Assembly: GCA_034401795.1 (NCBI GenBank)
Contig: CM067374.1
Coordinates: forward strand, 137,854,508 to 137,918,507
From: Chaetoderma sp. LZ-2023a
Taxonomy: Eukaryota; Mollusca; Caudofoveata; Chaetodermatida; Chaetodermatidae
Length of the DNA stretch: 64,000 bases
Direction of reading: 5' to 3'
Shown: piece after piece, positions 32,901-44,900 of the stretch
Position numbering within the stretch: the stretch's first letter is position 1
Layout of the letters: every line of letters begins with the position of its first letter
The notes under the pieces: model-generated
What the model saw: the letters and a program-made list of their open reading frames with translations, nothing else
The model's database searches: none
Told to the model about the DNA's origin: nothing
Position numbers and translations under genes: made by a program

Positions 32901-35900
32901 TCTTTTCAGAGTTGATGTCATAAGCTTAGAAAATGTCATCAGTCTTACCAAAAATGGCCTCTGCAGTCGTCTTGCGGTATGTCCATTTGCAGGACAAGAG
33001 ATGGCTATTTTTGAAATTTTACCGTTAAAATCACTGGCTCAATAACCAAACCAGTCATTTCAATGGTAAATTTTCAAAAATAATAGTTTGCTTTTAGTCT
33101 GCAAATGGAGATTCACTAGAAAACGTTGTTTGACTCAGAGGGTTGCCCAATCATTGAAAATACCTTTCACTATGTAGTAGGTAGCAATTTTATTCAAAGG
33201 CTTCATATTATTAAAAAAATAATTTTTTTAAACCAAGGAAATTGACAAAAATTGTAAGTTTTTGCATTAAAAAGCACATTTTCACCAAAATCTTGGACCC
33301 ATAAAGGTGAATCCTTCAAAAGGAACAACTACCTATCATAAAGAAGCCACTTTCCAAGTTTTAATATATTGTTTTAATGATTCTGTATGATATGCCGTTT
33401 ATGAGAATATTGACAACACTCTTGTGTTCAAGGAGCCTGTATCGCGCACTTGAAATTATTGGTCACTGGAACAACGAACAAGCGACCAAAATGAGATGCC
33501 CACTGGAAAAATTTAACAATCAAATTTCTGTGAAGAATATTTAGCCATTTTTTAATATTAAAATTGACCCAGTGGTTAATAAGTAGTCTTTATGATTTTC
33601 TCAGAAATTAGCAAAAAATACAAGATGTCCGCCCAAAAAACTACATTTTGATTGATTAATGTTTTTTTGACATATCAACTTTCCATGGACAAATTTTAAC
33701 GGCATTTTGGCCCTAATCCTATCTGCCAAATTGAGGCCCGATCCATTCAGCGGTTCTGTAGTAATTTTCGTGAAAACGTGATCATCCAAGATGGCTGCCG
33801 AACCATTTCCCAAATCAAGTTCCCTTGAACAGACTTGGTTCAGCTCTTGGCCTAGATCATATTTCATGAGGTTTGCATCGATCCATCAAGCGGTTTCGAA
33901 GATTTTTAGACGTTTCTAAAAGTTGGCCAAAATCCTAGATGGCTGCCGGCCAAATTGGATGATTGTCTTCCTTTGAACAAACTTGTATCCCTATGCCCTA
34001 AGGATGCTTTCTGTCAAATATACTTGAAATCAGCCCAGTGGTTCTCGAGAAGAAAAACATTTTAAATTTCCCATTGCTTTAGTATGGGATTTTTTTGGCG
34101 GGAAAAAGACGCAAGATGACCGACAAACCGTCTATCCGACCATTTCGAAAAGGGCAAATTTGAAATCAGAATACCTAAAAACCTACATAAAACCAAATTC
34201 GGCTTCAAAATCCATCAAATAAAAATATCCAATATGGCCACCAAACACGCTATATTTTGATTGGTCCATGGCGGTCATATTTTTTTTACTTCCCTTGAAC
34301 AAACTGTAATGGTCCTAAGTCATATCTGCCAAATTTCGGCCTGATCCGTTTGGCATTTTTGGAGAAGTCGTTTTCGCGAAAACTAGGTCATCCAAGATGC
34401 CTACCTAACTATTTGGCCAATCAAGTCCCCTTGAACAAACTTAGTTCAGCTCTTTCCCTAGATCATATTTCATGAGTTTCGAATGGAGTCCACAAGCGGC
34501 TTGGGAGATTTTTAAAGATATTTAAAAAAAAGAAATCGGCCAAAACCCAAGATGGCCACCGGCCAAATTGGCTTCGTTTTCAAGAACAAACTTGAATCTT
34601 TATGCACTAAGTTGTTCATGACAAAAATAATTGAAATCGAGAAGACATTTTAAATTTGCCATTGCTTTAGTATGGCAGTTTTTGGCGGGAAAATGATCCA
34701 AGATGGCTGCCAAACAGTTTATCCGACAGTTTTGAATGGCAAATTTTACATCACAATACCCAAAAACATATATATAAAACCAATTTCGACCTCAAAATCC
34801 ATCAAATAAAACAAGCAATAGCTGTTTCCAGTGCCACCTCGTGGAGGATCTACATTATACACATTCAGCCGGTAAATGTATACTATAGACAGGTCATGCA
34901 AGCTGATAGCTCAGAAACAATGATTATTTTCAGCAGAACAAATCTATGTGAAATTAATTTATTTATTAAACATGTAACCAGAAATTCTAATAGAAAAATA
35001 CAACAAATTTTTACAGTGAATAAAACTTAACAGAGTTTAAACTTTTTAGCTAGGAATGAAATTGTCAATGAGGTATCACCATATTAGGCCATCCTTAAAA
35101 TATTGTTGATTTGGGGTAATGATGTTAAATCCACAATTTGTGGAGTAGGAATGATTCAGTGGGCCATCATTCTTTTGGTTTGGCGGGATTTGCCCTAACT
35201 AACAGTTTGTTACGGATAGCTTAATAAAAGAAAAATCTAAGTCTCTCTAAATAAACACACTTAGACTTTGCCTGGCACCATATGAAAAATACATATAAAA
35301 ACTATGTTCAAAATGAACAGATATTTTCTGTAATAATCAATACTAAGTTTGTTGACCATATGCGAAAAGTCTTGAAACTATGGCCTGGAGAAACATTTTC
35401 TGTGATATTCAGTTGACCATGAAAAGTAGGTCAGCATGACCTACTTTTCATACTGTGCACACCTCCATAAGATGCATCCACATACCAAGTTTGGTGACCA
35501 TATGTGAAAATGTCTTGAAACTATGGCTCGGACAAACATTTTCTGTGATATTCAGTCGACCATGAAAAGTAGGTCAGCATGACCTACTTTTGATACTCCG
35601 CAACCTTTTCCATAAGATGTATCCACATACCAAGTTTGGTGACCATATGTGAAAAAGTCTTGAAACTATAGCCCGGAAAAACATTTTCTGTGATATTCAT
35701 TCAACCATGAAAAGTAGGTCAGCATGACCTACATTTGACCTACTTTTCATACTCCGCACACCTTCTCCCTAAGATACATCCACATACCAAGTTTGGTGAC
35801 CATATGTGAAAGTCTTGAAACTATGCACTGGACAAACTTGTATACAGTGAACAGAGACGGACGAAGCGGCGACTATATGACCCTGCAAATTTTTTTTCAG

Positions 35901-38900
35901 GGAGCATAAAAATCCAATATGGCTACCAAACATGAAACTATCTGGCCAATCAAATTCTAAGCCCATTTTAACACAAAATCTTGGCCCTTTAAAGGTGAAT
36001 CCTTCAAAAGGAACATCTGCGGAGCATAACTGAGGCATATGCCAAGTTTTATTAAATTATTTTAAGCGATTCTGTATGATATGGTGGTTACGAGAAAATT
36101 GACAAAAACCACGAGTTTTTGCACCAAAAAGCCCATTTTCAACCAAAATCTTGGACCTATAACATGCAAAGGTGAATTCTCCAAAAGGCACATCTACCCA
36201 TCACAAAGAAGTCATCTGCCACGTTTCATTAAATTATCTTACATGTAAGTGATTCTGTACGATATAGTGTTTACATGTAAGTGATTCTGTACGATATAGT
36301 GTTTACATGTAAGTGATTCTGTACGATATAGTGTTTACATGTAAGTGCTTCTGTACGATATAGTGTTTACATGTAAGTGATTCTGTACGATATAGTGTTT
36401 ACATGTAAGTGATTCTGTACGATATAGTGTTTACATGTAAGTGATTCTGTACGATATAGTGTTTACATGTAAGTGATTCTGTACGATATAGTGTTTACAT
36501 GTAAGTGATTCTGTACGATATAGTGTTTACATGTATGAGGAACTTTACAAAAATCTTGAGTTTTTGCATTAAAAAATCCATTTTCACCCAAAATATTAGG
36601 CTTATAAAGGTGAATTCTTTAAAGGCATATCTGCGTATCAAAACTGAGGCATACACCAAGTTTCATTAAAATACCTGAAGAGGGTCTGTATGATATGCTG
36701 TTTATGAGATATTGTGAACGGATGGACAGATGGACACATGCTGTGATTACTATATAATAGGGCTTCCGCACCCTAATTACGCAAACATGGTAATTTTCTT
36801 GACCAATCTTGACAATTAATAAGATTAATAGTTTGAAAACAATTTGACTGAAAGCTGTTGGGAGCTTAGCGACTAACAACAGTCAAATTGTTTTCAAAAT
36901 ATTCAGCAAGATGTAGTCTGCAGAAATTCAACTGGAAGACAGTTATTTAAACTAGACTGCCCTCAGAGGTGATGGGTCGCACCTTTTTGCTTCAGGCCTG
37001 GTCACTGTTTGTGAGGCAGGTACCTTAACAGAGGTATGTCATCTCATGCAGGCCTACTCACTGTTTGTGAGCCGGCTACCCCTGACAAAGGGGTATGTCA
37101 TCTCATTTAGCGGCTGGCTCTGTTACTGAGCCAGTCATTATACTGGTAAATTTTCAAAAATAGTCTTCTCTTGGCCCGCAAATGACCATTCCTCAAAACC
37201 ACTGCAGAGTGAAGGAAATCTCAATTTCCCTTTCTCCGAGATCTAACAATACTCACCATTCTATTACTTCTGATACAGCTAGCCTGGATAGCTGGACCCT
37301 AGGACTATAGACGTAGTAAGCTTTACCGACTCCTGGAACCGGGTACTCGGCTCCCAACTGCCGAGAACCCATTTGCCATGAAGCTCATATTGTTTGCATA
37401 GCCACCAAACAAGAGATACCCATGGCTTGTCTACGTGGGGCTGGGAGGTTGGGTCCGTAATAGAACGGTGAGTATTGGTAGATCTCAGAGAAAGGGAAAT
37501 TGAAATTTCCTTCATTCTCCTTCGATCAATACTCACCATTCTATTACTTCTGATATACACCAGATTTAGACAGTAACCTGGTGGGAAGGGGCAAGCCATC
37601 AATTGCTACTTCTGCCCCGTGGAGAAAGAGCTAGACGTAAACTTGATTAAAGGAGACCTAAAAGGACCATCAAGATAACGGAACCGAATCACATTCGCAT
37701 CACTGGCCCCCCCCCTTTTTTTTCTCCTAAGAAAAGGGAGAGAACTCACGAACATGCATCTCGCCTGAAACACAAATATGCCAAGAGGGTTAACTGCTCT
37801 TTGCATACATTAGCCTGGGAATGAGCAAGAATATACAAGATGAATGAACATGATATATAGACATAATACAAAAAACTCAATCTTGAATTACCTCATGATA
37901 TTTGGATTCCAGACGTGGCGCCTCCTACCATTCACTTGTCCGGCCATCAGTGACACAATCTGGTTGACATCCTCTCGCTCGACCATGTCTGCTTCTTAAT
38001 TCTTTCTTACAAATGCCAAAAAAGGGAGAAGAGCAGTGTGGTCGTATAGCTATCGTTTCAAAACAGCTAAAGCGAGTGGATTGGCGGAGTCTGACACATC
38101 CCCCATATAGTAATCCATGAAAGAGGACTCACAGTGCCATTGTGCAACAGCCATGATGTCCTCTAACGGAACACCATTGTAAAGGGCGGTCGAGACGGCT
38201 ATTCCTCTAACATCATGTGCCCTTGTGCATTGCACCTCGTGCCCAGTCGAAATCACATGGGTAGTCTGAATGCATTCGACTACCCAACAAGAGATAGAAT
38301 CCATGGATGCGGCGCCATATTTGCTTCTTATGGCAGATCCACAGATGTCTATCATTCGACCGTAACGAGTCTGTCCGTTTTTTTGTACTTAGTCAAAGCA
38401 CGGACTGACCACCAGACACTGGCTTCACGATCAAACCTAGTTAGTTTCGGTATAATGATCGGTTTGCCGGGATATCTCAGATTGATTCTTTGACATAAAC
38501 TCTGCTCTTGGCAGTAGACGCAGACCCTCTCCGGAGACAATAAATCAGTCCCTCTCTACTGAAAGTGCATGGATCTCACTGCGCCTTCTAGCTGAGGAAG
38601 CTGCCAATAGAAAGACCGCCTTGAGTCAAATGCTTTAGACTAGCCGAAACCAAGGGTTCGAAAGGGTACTTGGCCAGTACATTAAGCACTAAAGATAGAC
38701 TCCAGGCTGGTATGACTACCGCTTGTCTCGGTCAGAGATTGCTCATTCCCTTCACCATCACATTTAACTGGGCCACCTCTGGACTATTCCTGTTGGCTAG
38801 ACAAGGGATCACAGATGACAAAACTGACTTGTATCCAGCAATTGTGACAGGAGCTAGTCCTGAAAAGAACAGCTCACAGAGTCTGCTTTTGCTGAATAGT

Positions 38901-41900
38901 GGATTGAAAGGTATCAATACCCTTTCCTTCACACCAGTCTACAAATCTGTTAACCTTGTTGTTATAGGACTTGAAGGTTGACCTCCTCCCAGCTGCGAAA
39001 TCTGCAGCTTGTCGAGAAAAGCCTTCCGATGTGGAACGTTGTTTGATAACATCCACGCAGTCAATATGAACATTTCGGGATGCTCGTGTAGGAAGCGTCC
39101 CTTGGCCTGGGAGATTATGTTCGGAATCTCGGGTAAATGCACTGGATTTTCCACCGGCAGATCTAGAAGATCCGTGAACCACGTCCTGCTGGGCCAAAAT
39201 GGCGCTATTAGCAGGACCAGGCACGGTTCCTCCCTGATCTTCACCAATATCTTCGGTAAAAGAATGGTGGGTGGGTACGCGTAAGCGTGCATCCCTCTCC
39301 AGCTTATCGCCAGAGCGTCTGTATCGACGGCATTTGGATCTGGAATCGGCGAGACATAAGTCATGATTTGAGCATTTTCCCTTGTGGCGAACAAGTCTAC
39401 ATTGGGTTTGCCCCAATGCTCGAAGATCCTGTGAAGAACTGGAGGGTTGAGAGATCATTCTGTTGGCAGAATTCTCTGTCTGCGAGACAAAGCATTTGCC
39501 AGAATGTTCAATCGCCCAGGAATGCGAGCTGCTTTCAAAACAATCGAGTAATTCCTGCACCATTGAATCAAGTGCCACACTTTGATACATAGTGTGGGTG
39601 ACTTGGTCCCGCCTTGGTGATTTATGTATGATACTACTGTCGAGTTGTCAGACCGTATCAATATCGCCTTTCCCCTGACCTTTGGAAGAAACTTTTCCAA
39701 TGCCAGTTCCACTGCCATCATTTCCAACAGATTGATATGCAGCTGGCTCTCTTGGAGAGTCCATGTGCCCGAGACCTGGTGTTCTCCCAGGCAGGCCCTC
39801 CCATCCCTCCAGCGATGCATCCGTGTACAAGGACAGCTGGGGGTGGGGTAGGTGCAGCGAAACTCCTACTAAGAGATTCTGACACTTTTTCCACCTTACA
39901 AGATGCGACATTATTGGCTCCAAAACAGGTTCTGTTCTCTGTTTCCACAGAGACATCAGATACAACTGGATAGGTCTTCGCATTAGAGCAGCGTACGGGA
40001 TTACCTGCTCCATGGAGACCATCATCTGAAGAAACTGCCTCGCCTGAATGTGGTTTCCCAATCGAAAACTCTTGAGGATGACTAACACCACTCTGGGCTC
40101 CGACGGGTAAACCCTGTCCTCCTTGAGATCGAATCGCATCCCTAAATAAACGAAATGTTGAGTGGGTGTCAACTCGGATTTCTCCTTGTTGACTATCCAG
40201 CCTAGATCTGAAAGCAACTTCAGAGTCGGAGCAGTATCCACCTCTAACCTGGCTGATGTGTCTGCTTTGATCAGCCAATCGTCTCTGTAGGTGTGAAGCG
40301 CCACGTTCTCTTTTCTGAGAAACGCGGTCACCGCAAGGACCACTCTGGTGAAAACCCGTGGAGCTGTGGACAGGCTGAATGGGAGGACTATAAACTCCCA
40401 TACTTGATTCTGAAACGCAAACTTCAGAAACCTGTGACAACTCCTGTTCATTGGAATGTGGAAATATGCATCTTTCAGATCGATCGATCGATACACACCA
40501 CATTCCCTTCCTCAACCCTGCCATTACCGACCTCGGAGTTTCCATCTGAAACCAAGGCGTATGGATAAACCAATTTAATGTCCTGAGATTGAGTACGGGT
40601 CTCCATCCCCCTGTGCTCTTGGGGACAAGGAACGTGTTTGAATAGAAGCCTGGAGTGTTCCGGTTTGCTGGTTTTATTGCTCCCTTCAGAAGCAAACCCG
40701 ACACTTCGTTTGGAATGGCTTCTACCTTGTCTGGCTCCCTTGGTACGGGTGTCCAGACAGGTGGCAAAGACAGATTCTGTGGTGGAAAATCCCACCACTC
40801 CGGCATGTACACCTGGGATAACCATCCCAGGACCAGACTGTCTGACGTCACACCTGGCTCCCTTCTTTCCGCCCTTTGAGGACTTACTCTTCCCCTTCCC
40901 GCCTCTCGGGTGATCAGGAGCAACATTGGGGAGGGTAGGGGCCTCCACAACCTTCTTCGCCAGAGGCGGCTGAGAAAACCCAGTAGAAGCAGAAGCAGCA
41001 CTCGGCTTAGCTTTCGTCTTGCTTTTGTGCTTTTTCTGCTTCTTAGGTTGCCCGGTTAGCGGCTTGGCTACAGCTCTAGTGCGTGCGCTTGACGCACTAG
41101 CTGCAGATTAACCGCCAACCGATTCTGCGCAATGCTGGCCGTGTCCTTTAAGATGGCCCGCGCTTGGCCGCCAAAGATGCTAGGGCCTGTAAGGGGCATC
41201 CCAAGAAGCCGCTCCCTGACGGCTGTAGCTGGACGCATATGGTCAAGGACCATCTGCCTCCTGGACTTTGTCACACGCGCCTGCACCCTTGCCAATGCGT
41301 CCATAGACAGCACCAGGCTGTCATTAACGCACGAAATCGCCACAGGTGGCACAGGGTGGCCTGCCCCCGCTTCAGCCCACAGCGACTGAAAAAGGCGATA
41401 AGAGTGGTTGACAGCACTCATTGCTGCCCTCACCCCCTCATCACATAGGGACAGGACTTCATCATGGTGAGCTTTGTCCACCAGTGCCGGGGTGGGGCCA
41501 CCCGCTCCAGCACTCTGGACACCCAGTACCCAGCGGTCATCCTCGGTCAGGAGTTGTTTGCTATAAATAGCATCCAGCAACTCCATAAACCTTGGATCCA
41601 GTCCAATAGACTGGATCCAGGCTGCGAGCAAGATCCCCCGTCCTAATCGATGCAACCGATGGACGGGGTGCATGCTCCTCGGCCGTGGTCGAAACCACAG
41701 ACGGGTCTACTCTGGCTAGCCAAGCCAGAGCCTCAGACCAATCTGTCTCCGAGGAGGACACCCCCGTGAACACGTCACCCGTTGACATGTTCACGGCACT
41801 ACCAGCAACGGTCTCCCATTTAGGAGCCATTGCTGATATGCCCGGAACTTCGGTACCGTATGGTTCCGCCGCCACCCCATGTAACACACCAGTCCATGGA

Positions 41901-44900
41901 GTAGGTCCGCACGGAAAACTGTGCAGACCCGTAGCGGTTGAAGAACCGTGGCCAAACACGGCCGCCAACAGCACCCCATGTCTGACCGCCGGACCAGGCG
42001 AGTACCACGCCTGGCCAGCCACACCCGTCACTGTGTCGGTTGGTGGCAAACCAACCATCACGGGACCAGTGCCCGGTACCGGAGTGGCCTCGACCACGGA
42101 CGGAGCCGCTGCCCTGGCTTGCGCCAAGCCAGACAGATGGAAGACGGTTCCGTCCAGGATGGAATCAACCTCCATGCTCTCCACCCGTGGCATCACAGGC
42201 CGCAATCTCTCCGCCTCGGCTTCCTCATCTTCAAACCCCGAAGAGTCGTCACTAGATGAGGAAACCGTGGAGCCGTCCTGGTGGACGGCTCCCATGCCTG
42301 ACGGACCGGCCACCGCTACTGGACCACCCGGAGGTGGCCGCAGAGAGACAGAGCCCATCAGGCCGGAGCCTGCCGGGACTGCCAGGGGGCCATACGAGAC
42401 GGCTCCCTCAGTGGCTAGTCCAGAACCCTGTCCAAGGACAGGGTCTGAATCAAACATGGGGAGAGTCTGCCCTACAACTTTTGGCAGCAGGGACGACACC
42501 AGCGCGGGCAGAATGCTATGCAAGAAGCCTTGCATAGCAGGACCAAACCACGCCGGCGGTGCCATCTCCGCCACCTCCGGTTGCAGACGTGGAATGCCCC
42601 CAAGGGCTGAAACGGACGCTCCACGATTTGCTTTCGGACCGCCTGACCCCGTGTCAGACCCTGCCAAGTCCTTCTGGGCAAGGAACTTAAGCATCATATC
42701 GACCGACCACACTGCACAAACGTTACACCTATTGTCAAGATTACACTTAGTACAGCGGAAACAGACATGGTCCTTGAATAGAACCCTCACGAATTTGTGG
42801 CACATGTCATATGATGGCGGGGCTGGCTTGGCCTATAAATAAGCACAAACCTACAATAAGCAAGCGGAACGAAACAGGAACGGAAGGCAGACAATTTTCA
42901 AATATTTTGACCATAAATTAACTGTTAACTCTCCCGCACTCCACAACGCTACAGCAATGATCGCATTGATTATGACGACAAGAACGAAGCGGGCAATATT
43001 ACACCCAAACACTGATCCTCAAAGATGTATACCGCAACCAGGAATCATATCGTATCGCATAGCATTGGGGGTATATTTACTAATAAATATAAATTATACT
43101 CCTAACGAAGGCCAAAACCATATGTGAAGAAACAACAAAATGTAAACAAACTGCTGTAGCACACGGTAAAACCGCAGACCACACATCTAAATCAAGAATT
43201 TTGAAACCACTGATCATTGCAAACAGATTATGAAATTTGTCTGGTACCAATTAAAGTACGCAGCACCTAGAATCAGATGCACGAATTAACGAAACATTTT
43301 CTTCACATAAACATCCGAGTAACACGGTGTGACGTCACCCGCTCGGATCTTACGGAGAATGACGTCAGCCGATTTTTGTGTTAAAAACACCGTCAAGTCA
43401 ACACCTAATTTCATATCTGCTGATCGCCTGTTGGGGTTTAAAGGAAGGCGATCATCTGGCATATTTCGTTGTTAACACACGTCCCAGATTCTTTGGGGTT
43501 AGAAATTGGAACATGCGACACAGACAAAATTTTAAAGAACTAAGTCTTTTAACTATGGAATAACATGGAAATATACAACCTGGTTATCATCGGCAGCATC
43601 CATGGTAATCCAATATATCCTTAGAGAGCACACAAAACTATCACAATTACACAGAAAAAAGACTTAATATAATCTCAAGACTTCCAACTGCAAAAAAGCA
43701 TGTGTCTCATGTTGCTATGCAAACAAGAATGAGCTTCATGGCAAACGGGTACTCGGCAGTTGGGAGCCGAGTACCCGGTTCCAGGAGTCGGTAAAGCTTA
43801 CTAAGTCTATAGTCCTAGGACCCAGCTATCCAGGCTAGCTGTATTAGAAGTAATCGAATGGTGAGTATTGATCGAAGGTGGTTTTGGCAATTCCAGCGTA
43901 TTCCGTTCATTTTGCTCAAATCTGACCAGCAATTCCACCCATCGTGCTCGAACTTCATACCTTCCTAAGACATATCCATCCTTGAGAGTACTGTGGAAAT
44001 TCTCTGAGCTTCCGCTTGTATCGATGGCAAGGTTTTCACCGGATCTCTGAATAAGCTGCTTGATCCATTCCATACACTGTGCAGCCAATCCCTCGTCATA
44101 TTTTGCTCGAATCTATAATGTTATTAAACAATTTAGCAATTTATTTTTTTTGTTTTAATTTAATCTTTCCATATCTAAAAAATAATAATGTTGCAATTTT
44201 AAGAGATTATTAATTTATTTATTTTCAACATCACTTTTCATCTAGCAATTTTTTGCAGCCAAATCCGTAGGAATTTCTCACAATTTTCTGTAACTTTTTT
44301 TGTTAAGCCGCTGAGACAGAGTTAAGTTGGTTTTTGTTTGGTCAAGATGCTCAAAATGGCTTTGCAATGGTCATGAGAAAACACCATTTGCTGGCCAAGA
44401 AAGGATTATTTTTTTAATGAGCCAGCCATTCGTGGTAAATTTTCAAAAATACACTTCTCTCAGCCTGCAAATGGACACTCACTGAGAAAATGTTTTGGAT
44501 TTTCTTGATCAATCTTGACAATTCACCTTTCCAGAGTACTCACCCATCATATGACGTCATAATGAACAGCGCCACGTGTACAATGACATCATAATTAATG
44601 GCGTCATGAATGATGTCGTCATGTCGATAAGTATGTCACGAACGCATATTTGAAGACGGTCTATGCGTTGTTGTACAAATTGTTTGCTTTTACGATTTAA
44701 TAAATATTCATAGGCAGCAACAGCACCCAGTCAAATTAGTTACAAAATATTCAACAGCTTCCCTGTATAGTTTTCAGGAAATTGATAGCTAGGGCATTTG
44801 GGGATCGATCAATCCTAACACGGCAAGGAGTGGGCGGGGCGTAGCTAGTGATGGGTGGAGCTTAGCTAGTGATGGGCGGGGCTTAGCTAGTGATGGGCGG

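Larger units (their letters stand above)
37208..43878 (-). mobile_element. DIRS-type tyrosine-recombinase retrotransposon, about 6.7 kb, in intron 2
   Basis: Inverted terminal repeats (37248-37402 against 43716-43878) flank gag, RT-RNase H and tyrosine-recombinase regions in DIRS order on the minus strand. An internal complementary region near the 3' end (37457-37555) joins a copy inverse to the 3' terminus with a copy inverse to the 5' terminus. This is the hallmark of DIRS elements, which replicate through a circular intermediate instead of LTR/integrase chemistry. The structure looks full length, but the coding parts contain several frame changes, so autonomy is doubtful. It lies in the same orientation as the transgelin-like gene, and its 5' end is 82 bp from the exon 2 donor. 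Confidence 0.92.

Noticed and set aside
15628-36532. CRISPR-like arrays (26-, 32- and 33-bp repeats)
   Set aside because: Units are contiguous with no unique spacers, the DNA is eukaryotic and no cas genes exist; these are minisatellites.
38640-38670. tRNA-like 'gggttcgaaa' box
   Set aside because: It lies in the DIRS recombinase region and lacks the rest of a cloverleaf.
41685-42842. 385-codon plus-strand ORF
   Set aside because: It lies opposite the DIRS gag ORF; the minus-strand reading has the element context and the cysteine cluster.
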